Positions 53,630 to 61,344 of a stretch of 64,000 nt of DNA are shown here, one piece after another. The position numbers and the translations under genes were made by a program. The DNA comes from an uncultured Bacteroidales bacterium (lineage in GTDB: Bacteria; Bacteroidota; Bacteroidia; Bacteroidales; Bacteroidaceae). The stretch lies in assembly GCA_902802265.1 (NCBI GenBank), contig CADCLN010000002.1:1-64000 (forward strand). The letters are read 5' to 3'. Position 1 is the first letter of the stretch, and each line of letters begins with the position of its first letter. The notes beneath the pieces are model-generated. The model saw only the letters and a list, made by a program, of their open reading frames with translations, was not told where the DNA came from and searched no databases.

Positions 53630-53662
53630 TTTGGAATTCTTGGCTGTGAAAACGTACCTTTG
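53630..53662 (+). promoter_or_regulatory. Promoter of the small membrane peptide gene
   Basis: TTTG at 53630-53633, 21 bp, TACCTTTG at 53655-53662. The ATG at 53671 follows by only 8 nt, so the message may be nearly leaderless. Confidence 0.65.
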
Positions 53663-53670
53663 CACATAAT

Positions 53671-53817
53671 ATGAAAAGACAGAATCTGCTGGGTCACATA
53701 GTCCCGTATCTATTATTTTTAGTTTTGCTGCCCATTTCTATTGTTGCATGGATAGCAAAACTTACAATACTGCTTATCCGAAAAATCGTTCCCACACGAA
53801 ACGAACAGGAAAAATAA
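53671..53817 (+). CDS. Putative 48-residue membrane peptide
   Basis: A short frame below usual annotation cut-offs. The product starts MKRQNLLGHIV, has one long hydrophobic segment (about residues 10-36, including PYLLFLVLLPISIVAWIAK) and a basic, polar end (RKIVPTRNEQEK). A good Bacteroidota promoter stands directly upstream. The last 44 nt are antisense to the 3' end of the wecG-like gene. It is unlike anything I recognise. A membrane-active peptide, toxin-like peptide or a chance frame in an antisense transcript are all possible. Confidence 0.5.
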   Translation: MKRQNLLGHIVPYLLFLVLLPISIVAWIAKLTILLIRKIVPTRNEQEK

Positions 53818-54487
53818 GACCAGCTATCAAGTAGCGTTTTCGTGTATGTGGCTCTTTCCACATACGGTATAGAAAACGCACATTCATTCTATCCACCCAT
53901 TCTGGATAATAATCCGTTTCGTTGTGGGCTGTTTGGTGTACAAATCCGCCACAGGTAAAACCGACGCCTTGATAACCTGCCATCTGCACCTTTAACAGAA
54001 AATCCTCCTGTTTGATAGTCCCCATACCCACGACAAGAAAATCAGGATTTAAATCCACGATATGCTTCGCTTCTTCTCTCATTTCCTCCTCATTGGCAAA
54101 ATAGCCATTACGATAGCCTATAATCCGTACTCCCTTAAACTTTTTGCGGAACATTGCTACAGCTCGTTCCACTTCCTCCTGCTTTGATGCTACATAATAA
54201 AGTGTCTTGCCTTCATGTGCTGATTTTTCCAACAAATCCTTTCCAATGGAAGTCATGTCACAACTACGTCTTGTCACCTTCTTACCATAGCACATTCTGA
54301 TAGCAGCCACCAGCAACGATCCATCCGCAAAGATGCCATCAAAAGGTTCAAAAAGAGACTTGTTTTGTATGGCATCCAGATAGGAAACAGGGTTCAAGAA
54401 AGTATATATTTTGCCCTTTCGCTCCAAGAGCGCAGAATCATTTATTTCCTCTGTTGAAATAATCTTTTTTACTGCTGAAGAACACAT
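53774..54487 (-). CDS. WecG/TagA/CpsF family glycosyltransferase
   Basis: A 237-residue GT26-family enzyme that adds a sugar (often N-acetylmannosamine or its uronic acid) to an undecaprenyl-linked intermediate. The family blocks are FDGIFADGSLLV, FLVVGMGTIKQEDF and VGFTCGGFVHQTAHNE. The C terminus is basic and hydrophobic and may sit at the membrane. It is at the promoter-distal end of the polysaccharide region, 75 nt after the TnpA-like gene. Confidence 0.88.
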   Translation of the reverse strand: MCSSAVKKIISTEEINDSALLERKGKIYTFLNPVSYLDAIQNKSLFEPFDGIFADGSLLVAAIRMCYGKKVTRRSCDMTSIGKDLLEKSAHEGKTLYYVASKQEEVERAVAMFRKKFKGVRIIGYRNGYFANEEEMREEAKHIVDLNPDFLVVGMGTIKQEDFLLKVQMAGYQGVGFTCGGFVHQTAHNETDYYPEWVDRMNVRFLYRMWKEPHTRKRYLIAGLIFPVRFVWERFFG

Positions 54488-54562
54488 GAAATCAATCGAT
54501 TAAAATGTTTTTCCCGTATATCAGTTGAGACTTCTGTTTCTTTTTTGTTTTTCCAAATATCG

Positions 54563-54898
54563 TCAGCATAAGCCCTCCAGTTTCTCCACGAATGCCCGAA
54601 GGCTCTCGTAGCTTAAGTTCTTCCGCTTGATAAACACACCATTGCTCATGCAAATGGTTACCGCCATACGGACTGATTCCCTGGAGGGTGTCTGATCCGC
54701 AGGAGTTTCCTCTCTGGATTCCGGTGCACCATCCACCCGGATTGGGTGTATTCGCTTGTGCGTATCCCTGTACCATTTATTAAACTCGTTTACCGGTACG
54801 CCTTGTTTAAGGCAGAATTCCTCAATGGAAAGGTTGTGAGGCAGACCCTCACTCTGGTATAAGAACCAGCATTTCTCAAAGTCTTTGCTACTGAACAT
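54563..54898 (-). CDS. Orphan IS66 TnpA-like protein
   Basis: A 111-residue product. The N-terminal half (SIEEFCLKQGVPVNEFNKWYRD) looks like the helix-turn-helix of IS66-family TnpA/OrfA, and the end (ICMSNGVFIKRKNLSYESLRAFVEKLEGLC) has the typical C-terminal block of these Bacteroidota proteins. No tnpB, no tnpC and no IS66 ends are nearby. It has a consensus promoter (54923-54930) and precedes wecG, so it may be a remnant or a reused DNA-binding protein. Confidence 0.6.
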   Translation of the reverse strand: MFSSKDFEKCWFLYQSEGLPHNLSIEEFCLKQGVPVNEFNKWYRDTHKRIHPIRVDGAPESREETPADQTPSRESVRMAVTICMSNGVFIKRKNLSYESLRAFVEKLEGLC

Positions 54899-54922
54899 AT
54901 AAATAGATTTAGAATGTCAGTG

Positions 54923-54930
54923 CAAAGGTA
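54923..54930 (-). promoter_or_regulatory. -7 element of the tnpA-like/wecG genes
   Basis: TACCTTTG on the minus strand, 24 nt before the ATG at 54898. Confidence 0.6.
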
Positions 54931-54957
54931 TATCATATTATATTTAATTGCAATACG

Positions 54958-54976
54958 TCAAAATTGGCTGCTTACC
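54958..54976. repeat. 19-bp direct repeat flanking the antitoxin region (left)
   Basis: It matches 55670-55688 with one mismatch. On the minus strand both copies read as the last residues and stop of the pyruvyl transferase (VSSQF-stop). Confidence 0.7.
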
Positions 54977-55002
54977 AAACAAATTTTGTGGTTCATAAAT
55001 AT

Positions 55003-55101
55003 GATTAATTTTGAGATTCTGTACAAAAATTAGCTGATAAATATTGAGATTCCATACATTTTTGAGAAAATAAATATTGAGATTCCAGCAAAAAGCCTTA
55101 A
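55003..55101. repeat. Three 33-bp iterons
   Basis: Three tandem 33-bp units (55003-55035, 55036-55068, 55069-55101) share the core ATTGAGATTCCA; TTGAGATTC starts at 55011, 55044 and 55077, exactly 33 bp apart. They lie directly upstream of TAATTTTG (55099-55106). They look like operator sites on one face of the helix. Confidence 0.75.
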
Positions 55102-55106
55102 TTTTG
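55099..55106 (+). promoter_or_regulatory. -7 element of the toxin-remnant/antitoxin operon
   Basis: TAATTTTG, overlapping the end of the third iteron and about 186 nt before the antitoxin ATG. Confidence 0.55.
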
Positions 55107-55124
55107 CACCCGTTAAGCAATCTA

Positions 55125-55308
55125 AATCAGAGATGGAAAAAAGTTTGGGAGGCTGTAGAGCATATCTCTGAACGCAATATTTTTTCACTCAACTTCAGTT
55201 CGTCTATAATGTCACGTTGACAGAGCGTCATTCTGTTGTTATCTTCCACCCAAAGAAATAGACAAAGCCATTAAATTAAGAAAAGAGTATTATGAAAGCA
55301 AAGAATGA
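55125..55308 (+). pseudogene. Remnant of a HigB/Gp49-like toxin gene
   Basis: The final 15 or so codons (55255-55308) read KEIDKAIKLRKEYYESKE-stop, which is how Gp49/HigB-type toxins of this phylum end, and overlap the antitoxin start by 17 nt as in intact pairs. Upstream, peptide-like stretches continue only with frame changes and stops (for example at 55207 in the C-terminal frame), and most of a normal 110-residue toxin is missing. I read this as a decayed toxin gene; the boundary is uncertain. Confidence 0.55.
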
Positions 55309-55579
55309 TTATTTTGATGTAAGTGCACAGCTTGATCAAGAATTTGGAGCTATCGGCACAAAAGAACGAGAAGAAGCCCTCAACCAGGCATGGGAAGAAT
55401 ATAATGCTCAAATTTTGCTGGACGCACGTAAACAGGCAGGACTCACACAGAGGCAATTGGCCCAACGTGTTGGATCTGATAAGGGATATATTTCAAAACT
55501 TGAACGCGGCTTGATTACCCCCAACATTTCCACCCTCTACAGAATAGCCTCTGCAATGGGTTATCGGGTAGAATTGTGA
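55292..55579 (+). CDS. XRE-family antitoxin-like DNA-binding protein (HigA type)
   Basis: A 95-residue protein with an N-terminal acidic arm (GAIGTKEREEALNQAW) and a C-terminal HTH: LTQRQLAQRVGSDKGYISKL. The plan matches HigA-like antitoxins that follow Gp49-type toxins. Here the toxin gene upstream is broken, so the protein may be a solo regulator. The three iterons upstream are its probable binding sites. Confidence 0.85.
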   Translation: MKAKNDYFDVSAQLDQEFGAIGTKEREEALNQAWEEYNAQILLDARKQAGLTQRQLAQRVGSDKGYISKLERGLITPNISTLYRIASAMGYRVEL

Positions 55580-55669
55580 CCTGCGTTTTAATTATACGGT
55601 GTTCTATTTTCTATAAATCACATATTGAAAACAGTCTATCAATCATATTCATCTCACTTTTTCTTGCAC

Positions 55670-55688
55670 TCAGAATTGGCTGCTTACC
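55670..55688. repeat. 19-bp direct repeat flanking the antitoxin region (right)
   Basis: Pairs with 54958-54976 (18 of 19 identical). It contains the stop codon of the pyruvyl transferase gene. Confidence 0.7.
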
Positions 55689-56767
55689 TGGAAACTCAGA
55701 TTTCTTTTCAGATATTCTTTCGAGCGTTGCGCTTCTAATGCAATTTTCATGTTTACAGGATTATAGTCTATCTCTGTTTCCATTATGTTCTTCAGTTTAC
55801 TCAAATCCGATACAATCCTACTTTCCAGCCCAAACTGTTTCAACAAATAAGTAAGCTTTTGATTGTTCATCTCTCTGACTATTGTACAGAATTTTTTATT
55901 ATATTTGATAGAGAATACACTACCATGAAAAGTATCTGTCACTATATATGCAGCATCTCGAAACAAACCGAGCACTTCAAAAGGAGTCGGAACGACCACA
56001 TCATCACACCAAGGGAAATAATGTCCTATCGATAGTAGTTTTAGTCCCTTCTTCTTTGCAAAAGTCTGAATAGCAGCTATCTCCTTCTTGTCAGATATTC
56101 GTCCTGGATATGAATACACAATAATGTAGTCGCTTTTGTGAGTCTTTTGAGGCATATACTGAGAATAGTCATATATCAGTACTGGATCCACATGCATTTG
56201 TGGTATCTTGCCAGTCAATGCCTCTATCGTCATTCTGCTGTTTTCATCCCTCACGGAAATTTGGTCCAGATTTCCTAGCATTTTTGCCACTTCTTCCTTG
56301 AGGCCAAGTTTCTGTAATTTCTCTACAGTTGTAGCTCCAAACGATGCAGCGTAAGTGATTACCTTATTGGCATTTAATCCTTCTCCATACAATTGTGGCG
56401 AAAAACCAAACCAAGTTTTCTGTGCGCAGTTAAACACCTCGTCACTTCCTATCACGATGATGTCATGGTAACCAACAGTCTTCCCCTTCTTCACACCAAG
56501 GTATGGCAAAAATTCCTTTGAAAAACGCGTCTGGAACTGATAGATGGTCTTTAATCTTTTCACAAAATCCAATCCCCATAGTCTTTCTATGAGCATCTGT
56601 ACTTTATGTAGTTTACCCTGCTTATAATCCCCTATTTGTCTACCAGGTATGATGTTCACAAAGTCACATTCATGCCCCAATGCCTCAATATTTTTCCTTA
56701 ACGAAAATGCCTGTAAGAAGGATCCGTAGTTTTTCACCTCCTGCATCGAAAGAATTCCAATCTTCAT
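55670..56767 (-). CDS. Polysaccharide pyruvyl transferase family protein
   Basis: A 365-residue enzyme expected to add a ketal pyruvate to a sugar of the surface polysaccharide. It begins MKIGILSMQEVKNYGSFLQAF and carries DIIVIGSDEVFN, ISVRDENSRM and YIVTDTFHGSVFSI, typical of the PF04230 fold. It overlaps the upstream Fe-S protein gene by 4 nt (ATGA). A second member of the family is at the window's end. Confidence 0.88.
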   Translation of the reverse strand: MKIGILSMQEVKNYGSFLQAFSLRKNIEALGHECDFVNIIPGRQIGDYKQGKLHKVQMLIERLWGLDFVKRLKTIYQFQTRFSKEFLPYLGVKKGKTVGYHDIIVIGSDEVFNCAQKTWFGFSPQLYGEGLNANKVITYAASFGATTVEKLQKLGLKEEVAKMLGNLDQISVRDENSRMTIEALTGKIPQMHVDPVLIYDYSQYMPQKTHKSDYIIVYSYPGRISDKKEIAAIQTFAKKKGLKLLSIGHYFPWCDDVVVPTPFEVLGLFRDAAYIVTDTFHGSVFSIKYNKKFCTIVREMNNQKLTYLLKQFGLESRIVSDLSKLKNIMETEIDYNPVNMKIALEAQRSKEYLKRNLSFQVSSQF

Positions 56768-57966
56768 CTTGATTTATACCAATTATAGAATGCTTTCACT
56801 TTTTCAAATAGTCCCAGTCTCAAAGACCACATCTTTATCTGTCCTTTCATGCTATGATCCACTAAATGAAATCTCCTGTCAATCTCTCCTAGTCCCATCT
56901 GCTTATTCAAGAAGGCCTTAATGATTTCAGTTCTCTGAGGATGACGCTTTGAAGCTCCTGTCAGATTGTGATTCTCTATTAGAGCCTCCTCCAGAGTTCT
57001 TTCTTCTATAAAAGTATCATCGCCAAGTGCAGATAAAGCTTTTCTTCCTTTCTCTGTATTCGTCAATACCAGAGAAACTCCCCGCATCACATTGTGCTTG
57101 AATTTCACACCATGTCGGCCTATGCCCCAGAAGTCTGCCAATGTCACGTCCCCCACTCTTGGTATTTTAGCAAAAGGACAATGATAACAACATTCCCGAA
57201 ATATGGCACTTTTGTCAAACGCCTCCATATAAAGCGCATCTATCCCATAGAGAGGACGGCAATTAGTCGCAGTAGAGATGGATGGGGCAAGTCCCCATCC
57301 ATCTCTACGCCTAAACTCGTAATTCTCAATTTTCACAAAACCCTCGGCTTTGCCGAGTCGATTTTTTAACTTTTTCAGGTACTTCTGGAAAATACCGTCT
57401 GAAGGTACTCCATGGCAGGCCAAATCAGCGGTCAGAAGATTATCGTACGACTTTCCGAGATACCCTCGAAGCCCTGCTACCTGACACGGTGTTCCGCAAA
57501 AGAACACTTCTCGTCCTTCTTGTAAGTATTTCTTTATTTTCCTAAACGTCTCCCCTATTTCACTCTGTACATACTTACTTCCTCGAAGTGCTGCCAATCC
57601 TTCCACATCCCACACTTCGGTATGCCTCAAATGTAGATCCTCATCAAAAGCAGCACCGAATACAACTCCATCTTTTTCTATAACTTTTCGTGCGAAAGCA
57701 GAAAAAGCACCACCACTCGAACTGAAACATCTGTCTTTCTTATGCCAAACAGCATAAGCCTGGGGATGCCCATTCCCTAAAGGGCTCAGCGGTGACACTA
57801 TAGGACAAGCCCTTTCACAGGCTCCACAGTCAACACATTTGTCAGCATTGACAGAAGGGTACAAAAAACCGTCAGGGCTATCAGATATCTCTACGGCTTG
57901 TTTCGGACACGCATTATAGCACGCCATACAGCCAGTGCAATTGTTATGATTTGCTAATAGTGGCAT
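56764..57966 (-). CDS. Fe-S protein of the F420 hydrogenase beta-subunit family
   Basis: A 400-residue protein. The N terminus is a two-cluster ferredoxin domain (CTGCMACYNACPKQA and CVDCGACERACPIV); the rest is the F420 hydrogenase/dehydrogenase beta-subunit C-terminal domain, with FFCGTPCQVAGLRGYLG. Such proteins are common beside polysaccharide pyruvyl transferases, where they probably act as reductases; the reaction is not known. Codons for RRRDGWGLAPSISTAT, at about residues 220-235, are made by a perfect palindrome (57272-57308) that looks inserted in frame. It is 5 nt from the GT4 gene. Confidence 0.85.
   Translation of the reverse strand: MPLLANHNNCTGCMACYNACPKQAVEISDSPDGFLYPSVNADKCVDCGACERACPIVSPLSPLGNGHPQAYAVWHKKDRCFSSSGGAFSAFARKVIEKDGVVFGAAFDEDLHLRHTEVWDVEGLAALRGSKYVQSEIGETFRKIKKYLQEGREVFFCGTPCQVAGLRGYLGKSYDNLLTADLACHGVPSDGIFQKYLKKLKNRLGKAEGFVKIENYEFRRRDGWGLAPSISTATNCRPLYGIDALYMEAFDKSAIFRECCYHCPFAKIPRVGDVTLADFWGIGRHGVKFKHNVMRGVSLVLTNTEKGRKALSALGDDTFIEERTLEEALIENHNLTGASKRHPQRTEIIKAFLNKQMGLGEIDRRFHLVDHSMKGQIKMWSLRLGLFEKVKAFYNWYKSR
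57272..57308. repeat. 37-bp palindrome inside the Fe-S protein gene
   Basis: Perfect 16-bp arms (GTAGAGATGGATGGGG and its reverse complement) around a 5-nt loop. GTAGAGA...TCTCTAC palindromes are a known dispersed repeat type in Bacteroidota and cyanobacteria. The reading frame is kept. Confidence 0.85.
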
Positions 57967-57971
57967 ATTAA

Positions 57972-58973
57972 TTATCCGCTAACGATATCCTTATATACAC
58001 TCTCCAAATTCTCGGCCACCTTCTTATCTGAGTAGTTTGTGATGACATGTTCAGATAATATAGGCTGGAAAGTATTTCCATCAAGGAAGAACCTTACAGC
58101 CTGTCCGATCTCATCCACGCTCTTCGGATTAACCGTTTTGGCTAGTCCGTCATAATATTCCTTTGGCCCTCCTATGTCTGTAATCACGATGTCACACCCT
58201 AATGTGGCTGCTTCGAGCGCTGCCAGGCCGACGCCCTCTATGAAACTGGGTAATGCAAACACCTTTGCCTTCATGCAGAGATCATGTTTCTTCTCGTCAG
58301 AAAGGTATCCAAAATATTCCACATAGTGCTTGCCTTTTATCCAAGAATCAAACTTCTCCTTTTCTGATTCCTTCAACATTCCGCCCAAAATTAACTTGAA
58401 TTGATATTTCTCCGAAGCTTCAATCAGTCGCTTCACATTTTTGCCCGGTACTCCCAGTCGGCTTATGTGCAGACAGAAATTCTCTCTTTCTAATGAAAAT
58501 GGTTCGCATTCTGTTCCATTCGAAAGCATGACTATCTTACATTGTTTAGCACTATAGCCAAACACATTCATCATGACCTGTTGCTCATATCGGCTTCTCA
58601 CCAAGCACCCCTTCACGGAATGCCTAATCCTACGTAAGGCATAAAAATTATTATATGTTCTCAGTCGCTCACTCCCCAAATAGGAAAGAAATTTATATGT
58701 CGAGAAAGTATAATTGGGATCCTTGTCAAAAATTGGTGCAATGACTATATTTTTCGTCTTCATCTCCAGCCCTATCACATCATTTAGCAGATTGATAGGC
58801 TTTCCGAATATCTGAACGACATCATACTCACTGTAGTCAATATAATTCCAGCTACTTGCCAAATCCACCCGATTCCCTCTTTCTTCCAGTATTCTTTTCC
58901 ACGTAAGGGCCTGACTCACAATGCCATCACCTTTCGACACTCGCAGCCGATTGAAAAGGAATGCAATTTTCAT
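57972..58973 (-). CDS. Family 4 glycosyltransferase
   Basis: A 333-residue GT-B glycosyltransferase for polysaccharide assembly. It starts MKIAFLFNRLRVSKGDGI; the C-terminal half has HISRLGVPGKNVKRLIEAS and the sugar-nucleotide site ALPSFIEGVGLAALEAATLG. The ATG at 58973 is chosen since the residues upstream in the open frame are unlike the family. The 127-nt gap before it holds no feature I recognise. Confidence 0.87.
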   Translation of the reverse strand: MKIAFLFNRLRVSKGDGIVSQALTWKRILEERGNRVDLASSWNYIDYSEYDVVQIFGKPINLLNDVIGLEMKTKNIVIAPIFDKDPNYTFSTYKFLSYLGSERLRTYNNFYALRRIRHSVKGCLVRSRYEQQVMMNVFGYSAKQCKIVMLSNGTECEPFSLERENFCLHISRLGVPGKNVKRLIEASEKYQFKLILGGMLKESEKEKFDSWIKGKHYVEYFGYLSDEKKHDLCMKAKVFALPSFIEGVGLAALEAATLGCDIVITDIGGPKEYYDGLAKTVNPKSVDEIGQAVRFFLDGNTFQPILSEHVITNYSDKKVAENLESVYKDIVSG

Positions 58974-59100
58974 ATTTTTGTAAAAAAACAAAGCAGGAGG
59001 CATGGAGTTGCTCTGAACTATGCCTTTTACCCTGCGTTCGGATAAACTATACTCTTCTAACACAAGTTTTGAGTCACATCAAAACAGGAGAATAGCGTTC

Positions 59101-59934
59101 TCATCTAATTCTATAAAAAAAACCTTCTATTCTTCCTTTTATTAAAAAGAAAGATTTTTTTGCTTTGATTTTGTTTGTAAGGCTATATAGCACCATACCA
59201 CACATAGGACGGATAAACTGGAGAAGTTTGTATGACAATGGCAAGCTTTTGTGTTTGCGTAATACATAACCTGCCCCACGTGCATATGAATATTGTTTTT
59301 TTATATATGACTCAACATCATTTATACAACCCACAGGATGTCTTACTATTATTTCTGGAGTAAAAAAGAAATTGAAATCATGATGATGTTCCATATAAGA
59401 CAATAGATAATCCGTTTCTTCTCCACTGCCAAGATTGTAAGGTGAACCTACACCTATATTCTCATCAAATTTTAGATTGGCATCAAACTTAAGAAACATC
59501 GAAGCCGACATCGCACCACAATGGTGAGTGTATGTTAGTCGTTGTTCTTCAGAAGGGAATACATTGCAATGCAGTCCATTCTCATTCATAACAATACCGA
59601 AAACACCGTCAAAACCTTTCTGTAATCTTTGGATGACATGGTGGAAAGTATCACAATCATACCAGCAATCATCATCTGAAAAAGCCACATATTTCCCCGT
59701 GGCATATTTTAATCCTAAATTTCGAGCATGGGAAAGTGAACAGCGTTCCGTCTTGTGGTAAACGAAAGACACTTTGGCATCCAAGTCGTTAAACACTTCT
59801 CTATTGTCGCCTTGATCAATGAAAATTAGCTGGATTTCACTTAAGTCAATATTTGTCTGTCCATTAAGACTTTTCACAAACCGTTCCAGTTCCTTTCTGC
59901 GATTTTGTGATGTTTGTATTAAAGATATAATCAT
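59101..59934 (-). CDS. Family 2 glycosyltransferase
   Basis: A 277-residue GT-A enzyme. It begins MIISLIQTSQNRRKELERF; the nucleotide-sugar motif is VAFSDDDCWYD and the catalytic region includes LGSGEETDYLL. It is likely one step of repeat-unit synthesis. It has no membrane anchor except a weak hydrophobic stretch near the end. Confidence 0.87.
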   Translation of the reverse strand: MIISLIQTSQNRRKELERFVKSLNGQTNIDLSEIQLIFIDQGDNREVFNDLDAKVSFVYHKTERCSLSHARNLGLKYATGKYVAFSDDDCWYDCDTFHHVIQRLQKGFDGVFGIVMNENGLHCNVFPSEEQRLTYTHHCGAMSASMFLKFDANLKFDENIGVGSPYNLGSGEETDYLLSYMEHHHDFNFFFTPEIIVRHPVGCINDVESYIKKQYSYARGAGYVLRKHKSLPLSYKLLQFIRPMCGMVLYSLTNKIKAKKSFFLIKGRIEGFFYRIR

Positions 59935-59989
59935 TCTATTGTACTTTTATGTTAATCTTAATCTTTTTCCTCATTCCTGACGAAGTATT

Positions 59990-61330
59990 CTATAAGGTGT
60001 TATAATAGTCCGTTCTGGAAGTTGCCATGAAATTTTTCGAATCAAAACTGCGATAAAGCATGATAAGAACAGACCCGTAAATAGACATAGGCATAAATCC
60101 TGTAGATGTTTCCATTAGAACTAATGATGCTAAAAATGACAAAAGAATCATTTTGGGAATTCGAAGTTGGAAACGGTCGTACATATAGTATAGGGAATAA
60201 ATATAAACGAAGACTCCCAAAATGCCGCGTTCTGGCAAGAGTTTCAACCACACACTTTCTGAACCGAGAATATCAGCATTATCTCCAAATTTTTCTAAAA
60301 CACTAATTGAACCTATACCGTTACCAAAAATAGGACTTTTGGCAAACATACCAAGGGCTACCTCTAACTGCCTTTTTCGCATCTGAACATTACTACCACC
60401 TCCGTCGTCAATAGATTCGTCCACAAGCGAAAACAAATTGTCAAAATATCCAGGGACAAGTAATATAGCAGCAATCAAGGCTATTGTTAAAGGCATAACA
60501 TATGACAACCGCTTTGATGGTGGAGTATTAAGAAACACAAGGAATATAATGGGAATTATGCCTACCATGGATGTTTTTGAATTCGACATCAACACACATG
60601 TTACCAACATGATAGAAGAGGCAATTAGCCAACTACGGTTTACTCCTAATCCCTTTAATTTGTAATAGGGTACAAGTAATGCTAATAAAAACACACATAT
60701 AGCACCATACTGGATATGAATATAAAAAAAACTATATGCCCTAACAAATCCATATCTAATCCAAGGGCCTCCAGATATAAACGGTGGTCTATAGTACATA
60801 CGCATATATTCTATATTACTATGAAGATATACATAGTCGAGCCACGGATTATCACGAAATATTGATTCATAAAGGCCTAGAAGAAAAATGGGAACAATCA
60901 CGCTAAAACAACATAATAATACATATTTTACATCTTTCTTCGATGACAATGCTTTTTGAAACAGATAGAGAAATAAAAAATTGGAAAGGAATGTCCTAAT
61001 CGTCTCCATCATCACACTTGAAAAAGAAACAATTGAGAACAGCAAAGAAAGAAAATAAGACACAGCTGTCACAGTCAGGATAGAACCAAACAAGAACTTA
61101 CTGTCATTAAATCTTTCTTTTCTCAACTGTACCCCAGTTTTTGAAAGATAGATGATTAGTAGCGACATTTCTATGGCCAAATTCAAATAAATAGCGGGAG
61201 AATTATATCGAAGAGCTATCTGAGGATTGATAAAAAACAGTTGAATTGGCATCCATGCCAAAATCGCCTTTCGAAGATTATGTATAGCAAACAGCAGATA
61301 TACTATATATATGATATATGCTAATAACAT
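59990..61330 (-). CDS. Wzy-like O-antigen/polysaccharide polymerase
   Basis: A 446-residue integral membrane protein with about 11 hydrophobic helices and a large periplasmic loop in the middle (about residues 180-220) and another later, as in O-antigen ligase/Wzy proteins. It joins repeat units at the outer face of the inner membrane. The ATG at 61330 gives a 14-nt gap from the GT2 gene; an ATG at 61387 would overlap it. Assignment rests on topology and context. Confidence 0.75.
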   Translation of the reverse strand: MLLAYIIYIVYLLFAIHNLRKAILAWMPIQLFFINPQIALRYNSPAIYLNLAIEMSLLIIYLSKTGVQLRKERFNDSKFLFGSILTVTAVSYFLSLLFSIVSFSSVMMETIRTFLSNFLFLYLFQKALSSKKDVKYVLLCCFSVIVPIFLLGLYESIFRDNPWLDYVYLHSNIEYMRMYYRPPFISGGPWIRYGFVRAYSFFYIHIQYGAICVFLLALLVPYYKLKGLGVNRSWLIASSIMLVTCVLMSNSKTSMVGIIPIIFLVFLNTPPSKRLSYVMPLTIALIAAILLVPGYFDNLFSLVDESIDDGGGSNVQMRKRQLEVALGMFAKSPIFGNGIGSISVLEKFGDNADILGSESVWLKLLPERGILGVFVYIYSLYYMYDRFQLRIPKMILLSFLASLVLMETSTGFMPMSIYGSVLIMLYRSFDSKNFMATSRTDYYNTL

Positions 61331-61344
61331 TTTTTCTTGTTTTT

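Noticed and set aside
53748-53834. Alternative 28-codon frame after the promoter at 53655
   Set aside because: It lies far from the promoter compared with the 48-codon frame and shows no membrane segment or motif.
54492-54776. 94-codon minus-strand frame overlapping the TnpA-like gene
   Set aside because: It overlaps a frame with recognisable TnpA features and has no promoter or motif of its own.
55003-55101. Possible CRISPR-like array
   Set aside because: Only three units with no distinct spacers and no cas genes; better explained as operator iterons.
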